Shown piece after piece: positions 54,055-64,000 of a stretch of DNA of 64,000 nucleotides. Under the pieces are notes generated by a model. The model worked only from the letters and a program-made list of their open reading frames with translations, searched no databases and was not told the DNA's origin. A program made the translations under genes and the position numbers. Numbering within the stretch: the stretch's first letter is position 1; each line of letters starts with the position of its first letter. This DNA comes from Phlyctochytrium arcticum (lineage: Eukaryota > Chytridiomycota > Chytridiomycetes > Chytridiales > Chytridiaceae), in assembly GCA_025602905.1 (NCBI GenBank), contig JAHLKI010000003.1, forward strand, positions 1,116,001 to 1,180,000, in the 5' to 3' direction.

Positions 54055-55274
54055 GTGCGCACTTCCCAATCACGGAGTAAGGAGAGTGTGCATGGAACAT
54101 TTCCATATAACCCAGGGACACATCAGACACGAATTGTTGAAGTTTCGAGGAATGGATTCTCTGCATATAGTCAGAGGGGAAGTTCACCGCGGTTGTTGAG
54201 ACAAGACTTGCAAAAGAAGGAGACTTATCTGAAGGCCAATGGAGAGATTGACAATGATGAAGTGATCAGTGGTATCTGGGAAGCGCGCGGGGTTAAGGAC
54301 GACTATTCGGATTTGAGGAAACTCGACAATACCGATAACTCCAGGAGTTCTCTACAACGAAATCAAACAGTTTGTCGAAGTGTCCAGCCATACAATGTAC
54401 AAGAACATCGCCCAAAGAGTACGACCTGCAGCTGTTCCATTACCGCAAGATGCAGAGGAGCAACTCAAGAATGCAGCGACAGAGCCACCACTACGAGATC
54501 CAGCAAAAATCGGACATTCATTCACTCCATTAACTCTTGACAAACTACTGATCGGAGGGGAGAATTTCCTGCTGGCTCCTGAGAAGGAAAAGTTTCGAGA
54601 GATGATAGTCCGCAACAGCAAAGCCTTTTCCTTTGACATATCGGAAATTGGTTGTGTAGATCCAAAAGTGGTGCAGCCGATGGTGATATTCACTGTCCCG
54701 CATGTTCCATGGAATTTACGACCTATTCCGGTACCGAAAGCTCTCCTGAGAAAGTTGATAGACCTTTTGAAGGACCGGATGAAGATGAAAGTTTTGGAAT
54801 TTTCAACGGCACCACACTCGAATCGATGGGTCACTGTAACCAAGAAGAGCCTTTTCCTTTGACATATCGGAAGTTGGTTGTGTAGATCCGAAAGTGGTGC
54901 AGCCAATGGTGATATTCACCGTCCCGCATGTTCCATGGAATTTACGACCTATTCCGGTACCGAAAGCTCTCCTGGCAAAGTTGATAGACCTTTTGAAGGA
55001 CCGGATGAAGATGAAAGTTTTGGAATTTTCAATGGCACCACACTCGAATCGATGGTTCACTGTAACCAAGAAGAATGGTTCTCTGTGGTTTATTCAAGAT
55101 CTACACCCAGTCAACAAAGTTAGTGTTCAAAACACCGGAATTGGACCACTCATAGATGATTTTGCCAAAGAGTTTGCTGGGAGAGCGATTTATTCCATGG
55201 GCGACCTGCACTCAGGGTATGATTAGTTTCAGCTTGCCAAACAAAGTCGAGACATTACCACATTACGAAACCCG
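54055..55274 (+). pseudogene. Gypsy C RT N-terminal region with 226 bp duplication
   Basis: The pol frame reads PLTLDKLLIGGENFLLAPEK and KAFSFDISEIGCVDPKVVQP, then PWNLRPIPVPKALLRKLIDL and SNRWVTVTKK. The segment 54622-54847 is repeated at 54848-55073 with a few differences, and 226 bp is not a multiple of three, so the frame is lost. After the second copy comes NGSLWFIQDLHPVNKVSVQN and RAIYSMGDLHSGYD, the first RT catalytic Asp. A TAG then sits where the family has Gln (YD-stop-FQL, about 55227). Confidence 0.85.
54622..55073 (+). repeat. 226 bp tandem duplication in gypsy C RT
   Basis: Units 54622-54847 and 54848-55073 begin AGCCTTTTCCTTTGACATAT and differ at only a few positions. The duplication is younger than the element and by itself breaks the reading frame. 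Confidence 0.95.
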
Positions 55275-56402
55275 TTGGAACATGTCAGAATGTGTACCCT
55301 CCCACAAGGACACACCAACTCCGTGGCACATATGCAGAATGCGATGTATACCGTTTTGCAGAAGTTCATCCCAGACGAGACTATTCCATTCATCGATGAT
55401 GTTCCAATAAAAGGGTGTCCAAAGGCAACCAAGGATGAAAGTTTGGATCAAGAAGGATGCCGGAAGTTCGTCACTGATCACATTACTGATGTCAAAGCGA
55501 TTCTGAAACGATTTCAAGAGGTGCACTTGACTCTGTCTGGAGAGAAATCATGTTTTGGAGTTTCCCATCTGTGCGGAACGTTTGGTCGTTTACCGTCGAA
55601 GTCAAAAGTAGACGCACTGCAGCTGATGAAGGACTGTGAGTCAACATCCGAGGTTAGGAAATTTTTGGGAGCATGTGTTTTTTATCAAATATGGATTCCT
55701 CATTTTGCCCACATTGCAAATCCGCTCTATGCGCTGCTACGGAAGACGGCAACATTTAGATGGGGAGACAAAGAGAAAGGAGCGTTGAGAGACCTCAAAA
55801 CTACCTTTTTGCAAGCTCCTGTCCTGAAACGGATTGACTATGAGTGTGGTCGGCCAGTCGTTATTACAGTCAACACTAGTCCAGTTGGATTCGGTTGGGC
55901 CGTGGGTCAAGATGATGATGAAGGTCGAAGACATGCAACAAGATTTGGGGCACGAATTTTGGCGGACCGACAACGTCGGTACCCGCAAGTTAAGAGAGAA
56001 CTTTGGGGCGTGGTTGTTGCACTAAAAGCTGAACGAGATTATCTGATCGGGACCGAAGTGATTCTGGAAACCGATTGTTTACCTCTACTTGGGATTATAT
56101 CCAACTGCAACACACCCGATATAGCGATGCTTCGATGGATAGCGTATATTAAGTCTCTTAATCTGATCCTGAAACATATTGCTGGTCGAGACAATCCAGT
56201 AGCTGATATGCTTTCACGAGCTCGTTTCCATGAAGGACTTGAGGAGGATTCAAGTAGTGATGACTTGGGGAAGAATTACGTTACGACCGCTGTAGCCTTG
56301 TCTGCACAATCGGTATCGGATGATTGGAGCGATCCCATTGGTGTTCTTGATTTCCGGGACGATCTTTATACCGATGACTTCAAAGCAATTGGAACCTATT
56401 AA
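55275..56402 (+). pseudogene. Gypsy C RT catalytic core and RNase H
   Basis: A 375-residue open frame: TLPQGHTNSVAHMQNAMYTV, then PFIDDVPIKGCPKATKDES (FIDD at 55389-55400), the connection domain (LKRFQEVHLTLSGEKSCFGV), and RNase H with VITVNTSPVGFGWAVGQDDD, RYPQVKRELWGVVVALKAER and ILETDCLPLLGII. The first RNase H acid appears as Asn (VNTS, where VDTS or VDAS is usual). The frame stops at 56402. Confidence 0.88.
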
Positions 56403-57721
56403 GGCACCTTACAACGACAACCAGACTGGTCGAAGGACACATTCAAGAAAGTTCGAAAGATGGCATACAATTACTTACTGAAAGATGGATACAGTACCTC
56501 TGGAAAAGAGCGAAAAATAAGAACCCACCAATGCGCGTTGTTGACGACAACCGCTCAAAGAGAAAGATCCTGAAAGAGTTCCATGCGAGTGTTTGGGCCG
56601 GGCATCGAGGAATCTATGCAACGTTTACCACGATTCAAACGCGCTACTGGTGGCTAAAGTTGTACAACTCGATCGTTGAGTATGTTTCTACCTGCCAGGA
56701 ATGTCAGCTCATCTCGAGAGTGAAACATCGTGACGAACTGCACCCGATGTATCCTCTTGGAAATCATTGGAGATGGGTGATAGATCTAGTCAGTATGCTA
56801 AGGATGACTACCGGCAAAGTTTACATTGTTTTGGCTCAGGAACTGGGTTGAAGGAAGTGCACTGTATCAAAGAGTACAAAGACCGTCTGCCGATTCATAC
56901 GGGATGAAATTATTTGTCGATTTGGAAATGTTAGGGAATTGAAGGCTGATCACGGAGAACTTGATGCCAATGAACCAAAAGTATTTTTCCAACGATACGG
57001 ATTGCAAACGAAATTGACACTTTCCTATAACCCGGAAGGAAATGGAAAATACGAGAGAGGTCACCGGCCCATTATCAAGTCTCTCGCTACGTTTTGTATG
57101 GACGATATTGCTTCTTGGAACGAGTACCTATCCTGTGCCCTTTGAGCTGACCGCACAACAGCTACTGTCACGACCGGGTATACTCCAACGGAATTGATGC
57201 TGACCAATCAACCGATTCATCCTACTGAAGAAGCTATTGAGACCTGGTGGTTATTGCCTTGGAAGGACGGTATTTCAACCGAAGAGCTACTAGCCTTACG
57301 GATTCAGCAAATTTCACAAAGGGAGAGTCTAGTTCACGACGTTCAGGAGAAACTGAAAGCCCGAAGATTAAAGAGCAACGATTATTTTGACAAGACTCAT
57401 CGAATACAACCGATACCGGTAGAGGAAGGAGACTGGGTATAAGTCTACAACACCAAAATGTCAAACCACTTCCGGACTGATTGCAAGCTTCGAAGACGAT
57501 GGTTTGGACCATATGTAGTCACTACCGTTCATGGAAATGCGACCTACAGCCTCCGCGAATTTGATGGTACCCCACTGAAACTTGCAATAGCCGGAGAAAG
57601 AATCAAGATATTCAAGCAAGCAAATGGGACAAAAACAATATCATGCTCAACTGGACATCTAATGCAGCCAACAACCGTACGCTGGAACTTGCAGGATAAA
57701 GTTCAGGTTAGGTGGGGGTAG
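56403..57721 (+). pseudogene. Gypsy C integrase
   Basis: Zinc domain: HASVWAGHRGIYATFTTIQT and TCQECQLISRVKHR. Core: HWRWVIDLVSM (first Asp), ELKADHGELDANEPKVFFQR (second Asp in ADHG) and SYNPEGNGKYERGHRPIIKS (Glu). The C-terminal region includes RRRWFGPYVVTTVHGNATYS. Stops lie near 56851, 57145 and 57442. The frame closes next to the 3' LTR and no chromodomain is present. Confidence 0.85.
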
Positions 57722-57722
57722 A

Positions 57723-58025
57723 TGTGCTGATGTGACAGGTCTGGACAAGGAATCATTGTCGATGGCTTAGTTGGTGGTTTCGCTGGATTCGGATTGGGTT
57801 ATGTTTGTCGGGGGTTATCGGGAAACAAACAACACGCTGCCCAAGATGCGCGATATAGTTTAGGAACGAGTAGGGCATAAATGTTTGAGTGCATGTATAA
57901 ATCGAGTGAAACAGAGGAAAAAAATTCCCTCCAGCAACAAAAAGCTTATTGAGAAAAACCCAGAGCAAATGTAAAGACAGCCATAATTCCAGTAATTTCT
58001 CCACTAAACCCCAAACAACCCGACA
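57723..58025 (+). repeat. Gypsy C 3' LTR
   Basis: Starts TGTGCTGATGTGACAGG, ends AAACAACCCGACA. About 29 differences from the 5' copy by eye. Confidence 0.88.
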
Positions 58026-58195
58026 ATGTTCAGCATCACTTCATCCGCCAAACGATTGAAGAAAAAAAGGTCGTCCTCCAACCCATCGGGACGGAAAAAA
58101 AAGTTGCAGATATATTCACAAAACCGCTTCTGTAGCCAAGATTCAGAAAGTTAAGAGACAAACTCGGATTGATTGAGGGCAAATAACGACGGTCT
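58026..58195 (+). pseudogene. Copia D C-terminal end of pol
   Basis: The sequence resumes with QHHFIRQTIEEKKVVLQPIG, TEKKVADIFTKPLL and, after a TAG, FRKLRDKLGLIEGK, the invariant end of copia RNase H (ADIFTK). It closes at 58187. A recognisable 3' LTR does not follow. Confidence 0.88.
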
Positions 58196-58830
58196 CTAAT
58201 TTAGATTATTATTATTTATTGTATTATCAAGTATGTCATATCGGATGTCAGCAACAATAAAATCGTCTTCTTCGGTATGCGTTCCCACAGCATACTGAAC
58301 GTTCTTCACATAGCCGTCACACAGCTTGCTTGATCCATCTGCCAGCGAGGAAACTGCGTCGGGTAGAGGCTTCACTTCCAAGTTGAGTTCTTTAACCAAG
58401 TGGCGGCTAATATGTATTTGATTTCCTCCGGTGTAGGCCAAAATGTTTATTGGGCGTGTCCGTTGTGCCTTTGAACAATCACAGCTCGTGGTCGGGCACA
58501 GCTGTCATGTTGAATTTTGTCAAGCAGTATGGAACCACGTCAAGTAACGGTGGACGGGAGGGAATTTTGGGGGTGTTGTCAGGTGTCCGTAAAGTCAGGG
58601 TGCTGTTTGCATCAGTGAGTGTTACCAGTGTGTGATTCTTGGGGGGCTGGATGTCGTCCATAAGGCATTGCATACTTGCACGGAGTTTCTCTGCATCTTG
58701 TTGTTCAGAGGGCATTGGGTAGAGGTGTGTCCGGTCTGTCTGCATCGAAAACAAGCGCCGCGTTTTTTGAGAGAGTTTCTGAAGTTTCGGTGCCTGACTT
58801 CCTGTTACTGCATTAAGATCCATTGGTTTG
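58196..58830 (-). pseudogene. Gypsy gag-protease fragment (gypsy B relative)
   Basis: Minus-strand frames hold a CCHC knuckle, CFRCRQTGHTSTQC, at 58712-58753, a linker, and a protease segment (58441-58196) with DAVSSLADGSSKLCDGYVKN, YAVGTHTEEDDFIVADIRYD. These match gypsy B (CFKCRRTGHIAYNC; YAVGTHKEKANFIVANLKYD). The active-site Asp region is not intact. Everything downstream of the protease is missing, cut at 58196 where the copia D end lies. Confidence 0.75.
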
Positions 58831-59531
58831 ACGCCGCCGTTGTTGACAGTGGAAAAAATATAGGTCGCGGAGCTGCCTTCCCTGGTGATTGAGGCATAGT
58901 CTGTCTTGCATCCTTTCTGGTGATCATTCTCGATTTGGTCAAGCCTCTCGGCCTTCCTTGTAGCTACTGACTCTGTTGTTTAGCTCGAGTTCTTTTGGGA
59001 TGTGGGGTTTTTCACTACCGGCCAAGTTGGAGGGTACTTTTTTGAGGAAGGTAAACGGAGGGTGAAACGAGGGTAAAATGCTGTGGTTGAGTGGCTGGTT
59101 GCGTCAGACTCCCGGACTGGTGCGACAAAAGTTGGATGCACAAGCACCAACGATCCGGCAAAAGAACCGGCTCTTTGGATCAGCGCAGCAGCAACAACGG
59201 TGGTATTTAAAAGCAAAATCAGTTGTATTACAATCTATTCCAAACAGACCAAATGACAAAAAGCATACATAAAACTACACGAAAATAATAGGTTCTGAAT
59301 CCATACCGCTGTCTCCAGAAATACGCCGTGCATGCAGAGTGCAGAAGATAGTGGAGTTGCCTTGGTGGTTGCTGAGCCGGATGAGAGGTCGTCAGTTTTG
59401 AAGCGCCAAGGGGTCCCAAGATGCGCGCGCGGGGGTTGGAAGCGGGAACTTCGGGCGATATTTGCTCCACTTGTCTTCTGCCGGACTTCCAGGAGTCAGT
59501 GGAAATATGCTGTCAATATCTCCAAACATTC
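58831..59531. other. Gene-free stretch
   Basis: No coding frame recognised. It may be the 5' part of the gypsy fragment and the 3' flank of the gene that follows. Confidence 0.4.
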
Positions 59532-61721
59532 CTAGTTGCCAGGGGATCCCGCGTCTTCACCAATAAGTTGGCCCAAGATGATGGGGGCGGCCAATTGGAA
59601 GCTGGAGATGGCATCCCGCACTGTTTCCCAGTTGTTGGCAAGGTTCCTGAGCCGCTTCTTTCCCGTCTGGGTTTTTTCGGCGGTCACTGAATCCTCTTGC
59701 TTCTTGAAGGCGGCCGTCCGGTCTTGCAACGGAGTGATTGTGGCAACAAGGAGCCTTGTCAGCAGCACACGCCCGGAGTCCCCCTTCCATTCGGCAGGGA
59801 GCTTGGCGGTATAAGCTGAGCCCATGGCATACATAGTCACTTCCTCCAACGTCCATCTTGGTTGTCTCACATTCTCAATGTTGAAGGGCAATTCGTCTCC
59901 ATCTGCTTCCCACAAGATTGCCATCTGCTCCACAATGAGTTCCACCAAGAGGGCGGCCAGAAGCCAAAATAAACCCGTAAAGTCGCACGGATTTGTCCAG
60001 ATTTCAATGAGAATGAGGATGAGAATGTCCTCCGGAGCACTTGGATTGAGAGGCTTGTTCAAACCCGGAATTTTCTTGCTCAAGTTCGAAAAAAACTGAA
60101 TGGCATATTGGTGGTTTGCTTTCACCAACACGCACGCCTGTAGTAGCAATACGACCATCCCCCTGAGGGCCCATGAGTGTGACCGGTCCTTGTCCTTCTT
60201 GAGAAAGTAGACTGGCTCTTGGAGTTGGGTCGCCACATAGAATGCGCCCATAACATGACAAAACTCAACCAGCCGACCTGGGTAATCCTGCCGAGAGTAT
60301 CGGAAACCGACGTCGTCCTTCCAGGTGAGGACGGCCAGCCGGCCAGGGTGACTGGCCATTCCTTCAGCAACTTCCCGTAAGTCAGAATATAGTTCTCCGC
60401 TAAGATGCCTTCGGCATAATCCTGGAAGCCCGGGGCAGCTTGATGAACCTTCTCCATGACTCGGGTCTGGAGATCCAACTCCGCAATGACAGAGATACTC
60501 ATGTCGGTCTTTGCGCGTAACGGCAGTGTTTTCTGGCTGGCAGACTGGGAGAGATCTGCTTCTGCTTCGGCTAAGATTGCGGCCAATGAACTGGTGGCGG
60601 CCGTGATGGATTTTGACGGAGCTTTCCTTGCACGGACGGTAGGCGTAGTCGGAAGAATTGTTTGTGGTGTAGGTGGCCGCAACGAGACCTCCTCCAACTC
60701 CATGAGTGGGACGGACGGCCGCAGTTGGGGAGCGGTGGTGGTGCCAACCAAGTCCTCGACCAACAGCGGAGTAGATGTAGCAATCGGGTCGGTGACTACG
60801 GAAGAAACGCTCTTCTGGCTTTTAGCCTTGGGACTATCAGCATTGGAACCATCCACTTCGACGATCTCCCACTTGGCCCCACCCGCAGTCTTTTTCTGGT
60901 AGCCTCTTTGGTTGCCGATGCGGAAGGACACGATGCGGACAGCGTACTCTTTGACCTGTTTATGGGTGAGGAATTTCGCTTCGGGAAAGCCCTTGGCCCA
61001 TTCAGCATAAAGTCTGGGTACGTTAAACATTGATGCTCCTGGAGAACCAGTGAGATGGCTGATCAGCAAGCTTGCGCCCGCAATGCCACCTCCAAACTTG
61101 AGGAGCAATTCCGGTGAACCATGGTAGACGGAAGGGAGGCATGCTTTGATGAAGGACTTGACAATCTTGCGATTGTTTGCGGAGGAACCAGTACCGCCCT
61201 TGGCTTGCTCATCAATATCATCCTCGTGGGGAACGGCTTTCATGACAGTGTCATCCTCGTGGGAAACAGCTGAACTTGTCATTGGCCCACGCGCATCCAC
61301 TTGCGCCTGCTGATTGGCGAGCAAAAGGTCCATCTTCTTATGGAGCAGCCCGACTTCATCACGCAACCCAACAAGACCGTTCAGCTCAAATAAGTAGCGA
61401 TCGGCTTGCTGAGCATGCATTTCGAAAGGTTGGACCGGAGAGAGCGGGGGATAGTAATGGCCAAAGGTGCTGGACGGCGGTGGCGGAACTGCCGAGACGC
61501 TCGAAAATCTGTTATAAAACACACGGTGAATCCCCAGTCTACTCAAAAACGGACAGAAAATCTTACCTAGCAGCTGCAGGAATAAACTGGTTTCCAACAG
61601 TACTTTCCGGTAACACTGCTGGGGACAGGCCTGCGTATGAGCTGGACGCTCGGCTGGGGCTAGGCGTGGCTCGCTTCCCCGTACCAGATGAAGAGGATGA
61701 TCCTGCCATTAGGTAGCTCAT
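59532..61721 (-). pseudogene. Intron-containing gene of unknown function (~700 aa), one frameshift
   Basis: Exon 1 (61721 or 61709 to 61567) starts MSYLMAGSSSSSGTGKRATP. A 58 nt intron (61509-61566, GTAAGA...AACAG) joins AAAR to FSSVSAVPPPPSSTFGHYYP. Exon 2 has a coiled-coil-like helix (LNGLVGLRDEVGLLHKKMDL), an ordered block (KSFIKACLPSVYHGSPELLL), a basic YQKKTAGGAKWEIV segment and a Ser/Pro-rich linker, up to YILTYGKLLKEWP. Near 60360 the frame shifts into SHPGRLAVLTWKDDVGFRYS and a hydrophobic, helical C-terminal domain (ILILILIEIWTNPCDFTGLF, then LLVELIVEQMAILWEADGDE). No family is recognised. It lies 540 bp downstream of a Plavaka transposase on the same strand. Confidence 0.5.
61509..61566 (-). 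other. 58 nt intron of the unknown gene
   Basis: Donor GTAAGA at 61566 and acceptor AACAG at 61509 (minus strand). Using the next AG (GGCAG, about 61490) breaks the phase, whereas this one keeps it. Confidence 0.7.
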
Positions 61722-62261
61722 GGTGCGAAACCAAGAAAGTAGAGTGAGGGCAAAGTTTGGTCCCGGAGAAGAAGATAGAGAAATACTCACAAAACAAGAA
61801 GGGCGGGGGGGGGAACCTGCGGGCTCCAATTTATATGAATCGTTGGAGGTCGTATGGCAACCACCCATGTCCGGTTGCGATGCTTAAAAAACGCAGGTTG
61901 CCTAGCAAACGGTTAGTACTGCAGAGTAGCGGAGAAAAGGACGTCCGAACTCTCAAACTGCCAGCAACGACGAAACCGGGCAAGTTTGCCGCTTACGTCA
62001 GCCCAAACTCCGCAAATACGCGTAACTCTCAGAACTAGAAACGGTGTCATTCTTCTTTCTAAATTAAATTAAATCCCGATGATATGAACAACGAGCAGAT
62101 CCTCGTCTGCAATACTTGATACCTCCCCCCGACCCGCCATGTGCGTGCCGGGAACAACCTTGGAAACGCCAGTTGCCGTGCTTTTTTGTATGATGGGCAG
62201 GCCCGTGATTGAATCGGTCCTGAGCTCACGAACTTTGGTTACCGCGAACCATTTCGCGTTT
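61722..62261. other. Intergenic between unknown gene and Plavaka B
   Basis: No coding frame. A run of G (61804-61812) and A/T-rich sequence (62050-62075) occur. It contains the 3' flank of the transposase and the promoter of the unknown gene, if that is expressed. Confidence 0.4.
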
Positions 62262-64000
62262 TCAGAACTGATTGCAAAACTTGAGTACTCCGAAGTGGGC
62301 GTTAACGTACTGGAGATCCACCAATTTGTCAAGTTGCGGGTCGGAAGTCCACGCTACCATGTCCCCAGATCGATAGTCGACCCACTGGCAACGAAGCTTC
62401 TCGTGGGTATTGCACTCCTGCCATACTTGATTAGGAATGAGATTGGCGATGATGGCCAAGTCTTGCTGGTGTTTGGGGTGAGCGAGAGTACGCTTGCTCT
62501 GTGACCAGTCATCTGCAGATGTGACACCCCTGGCAGGGTCGATCAACATTTCGGTTGTGGTCTGCAACCAAAAATACTCCAAATACGACGCCGCCATGCT
62601 CCGGTGGTTGGTCTTTGGGCCTTTGCTCATGGCGAATCTACCCAGGAGACTTTCAAACCCGAAAGTTGACGTTTTGCGTGAGCATCCGAATTGTTGAGCG
62701 TGCTCTGGAACATGCGTCATATAATGGCTGTTGATGCTGAGAAAACTTTCAACATAGACTTTGACACACAGACTTTTGACATCAATAATCAGCTGGTGCA
62801 AAGCTTGCAGCATCTCCGACGAGACACGGTGGCGGAACAGAAGCTCCACTGCATTTCTGTGGACTCGCCAGGCTTGCAGTTGGTACTTTAATTCATCTTG
62901 GTGTTCCATTACCAGCTTTCTGATCACACCAATTGAGCGCAAAATAAACGTAAGCTTATTTTTGTGCGTTTGGCCAAAACGCCAATGGTTCCAGCTTGTG
63001 ATTTCTGGTTGCTTGACCCTGTTGAGCTTGGCAAATGCGCGATACTCATCGCTGAAGTTTTGCCAGAAGGTCGTGAGGTGTATTTCCTCGAGGGCCCGCG
63101 AGAAGAATCGCCATTCCTTCTGCAATTCCCCTTCCCCTTCCGCGTGTTGGATGTCCATTGCCGCTTGGCAACATGGATCTGCTCCTGGCCACCACCAGGC
63201 GGCACTTGCATATGCATTACCAAACTGGTCTGCCTGTTGGCGGGTCGGATGGTTGGTGTTGTCAATCGTGGGTAACTCATCCCGTAATTTCCGCACAGTG
63301 TTTTTTGTCCCATTATCCAGACAGCGGTGCCGGGCGCATCCACAATTCGCATGTTCGGCAGGGCCCATGAAGAGTGTCGGATGATGATCCCGAACAATAC
63401 CGCAGTCATGACACAGTCGATGAGCAAGGTCCGAGCTGGATTTGAAGCCAAGAAATGATGTGCGTCCAGGTCCATCGCCAACCAATGTCTGGGTGACTAG
63501 CACACACATTTCAATAGAACCAGTATGAGCATTGAAGGCGTTAAATCCCCGGACCAGCTGATTTAACTCTTGCTGAAGGATTTTGGCCCATCCTTCCGTT
63601 CCAAACTTCTCTTTTTGTTTCGTGTCTGTTAGACTGAGAGGGGCAAGGGCGTGGGAATTTGATTTGTTCCTGAATCCGTGGTAAGATTCTCCCAAGGTAG
63701 CAGCGAGTATGGTCATGTTTTTGAGACGCCCACAGAACAATTTGAACGCATCAGGAAAAATCATTACGTGTAGGAAGCGAACATTTCCGGCGTGTTGTTC
63801 GTAGAAGGGCTTCCAGAGGTCGCGGGTTTCGGCCATGCTTTGAGCCCACATATATCCGGTCGCCACGGAGGACTTGATGGGAAATTTTTCGTTCTAGTAG
63901 GTCTTGATTTCAGCTGTAGAAAGGTTGTAGATTCCATCTCTGAGCAACGGTTCAGTGAACTGTTGGTTGATTTCCGTGGTTTTATGGGATAGGATCGGAT
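62262..64000 (-). pseudogene. Plavaka/CACTA-like transposase, partial (Plavaka B)
   Basis: The frame runs in from the right edge (STAEIKTY-stop-NEKFPIKSSVAT, TAG near 63894) and is open from there to 62262 (over 530 residues). Landmarks are FPDAFKLFCGRLKNMTILAA, the Cys/His region HDCGIVRDHHPTLFMGPAEH, EEIHLTTFWQNFSDEYRAFA and the C-terminal block INSHYMTHVPEHAQQFGCSR, TFGFESLLGRFAMSKGPKTN, which matches the end of CACTA/Plavaka transposases (H-x-x-x-H, ER/ES-x-x-G-x, TN). There is no good sequence match to Plavaka A, so it is another lineage. The N-terminus is outside the window. Confidence 0.7.

Larger units (their letters stand above)
50792..58025 (+). mobile_element. Gypsy C: Ty3/gypsy of the DHG-protease lineage
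   Basis: LTRs of about 303 bp (50792-51094 and 57723-58025) flank gag, protease, RT, RNase H and integrase. A purine tract (AGGTGGGGGTAGA) precedes the 3' LTR. Flanking bases ACGT/ATGT look like a decayed target duplication, and removal rejoins copia D as HIDV-QHHFIRQ. LTR identity is about 90% by eye, the lowest of the three gypsies. There is no chromodomain. The family differs from gypsy A and B in protease (DHGSE), RT (FIDD) and gag. Confidence 0.9.
46700..58195 (+). mobile_element. Copia D: Ty1/copia split by a solo LTR and gypsy C
   Basis: Gag with zinc knuckle, protease, integrase and RT lie at 46.7-49.5 kb, RNase H in pieces at 49.5-49.72 and 50.49-50.79 kb, and the C-terminal end at 58.03-58.19 kb. 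The two gaps are a solo LTR (about 49725-50485) and gypsy C (about 50792-58025). Removing both restores the conserved motifs across each junction. Host element LTRs are not recognised at either end, so it may be truncated. Numerous stops show it is long dead. Confidence 0.85.

Noticed and set aside
59557..59856. Alternative frame within the unknown gene
   Set aside because: It overlaps the hydrophobic C-terminal domain in another phase and has no coding-like composition.

Overview
The window reads as a fungal genomic region made almost entirely of transposable elements. The clues to a fungus are a Crypton tyrosine recombinase of the Ndc10/GCR1_C type, Plavaka (CACTA/KDZ-like) transposases, chromodomain Ty3/gypsy elements, Helitrons, and short GT-AG introns (58, 70 and 84 nt). 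A basidiomycete fits best because of the Plavaka family and the intron sizes, but this is inference. I see no tRNA, rRNA, CRISPR array or clearly intact host gene. Almost every element carries frameshifts or stops, so this looks like TE-rich, probably heterochromatic DNA.

Layout. 1-4.1 kb: decayed fragments, including a Crypton remnant framed by two ~400 bp inverted arms. 4.1-8.3 kb: a Ty1/copia element (minus strand, lacking RT) and an opposing copy of its gag. 8.6-12.6 kb: a decayed Helitron on the minus strand. 13-17.5 kb: a 120 bp palindrome and several small unrecognised reading frames. 17.5-46 kb: one second Helitron (plus strand) split into pieces. It is interrupted at 19,876-33,016 by gypsy element A, which itself holds a Plavaka transposon at about 24.4-30.4 kb. 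It is interrupted again at about 33.7-42.8 kb by a Crypton (34.05-36.26 kb) and gypsy element B (36,594-42,780). 46.7-58.2 kb: a copia element split by a solo LTR (about 49,725-50,485) and by gypsy element C (about 50,792-58,025). 58.2-58.8 kb: a gypsy gag/protease scrap. 59.5-61.7 kb: an intron-containing gene of unknown function. 62.3-64 kb: a second Plavaka-like transposase running off the right edge.

The nesting is directly supported. Gypsy A has 227 bp LTRs flanked by GAAC, and removing it with one GAAC joins the two Helitron Rep halves in frame. Gypsy B is flanked by TGAGC. The solo LTR is flanked by AATGG, and removing it restores the copia RNase H frame. Removing gypsy C restores the copia C-terminal motif. 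LTR identity judged by eye (B about 98%, A about 94%, C about 90%) gives a rough order of insertion.

Parts that do not match a family I can name, and so are the best places to look for something new, are: the spliced second gene inside Plavaka A (28.5-29.9 kb), the ~700-residue product at 59.5-61.7 kb beside Plavaka B, the beta-rich reading frames at 15.3-16.6 kb transcribed away from the second Helitron, and the extra 126-residue reading frame upstream of gag in gypsy B.
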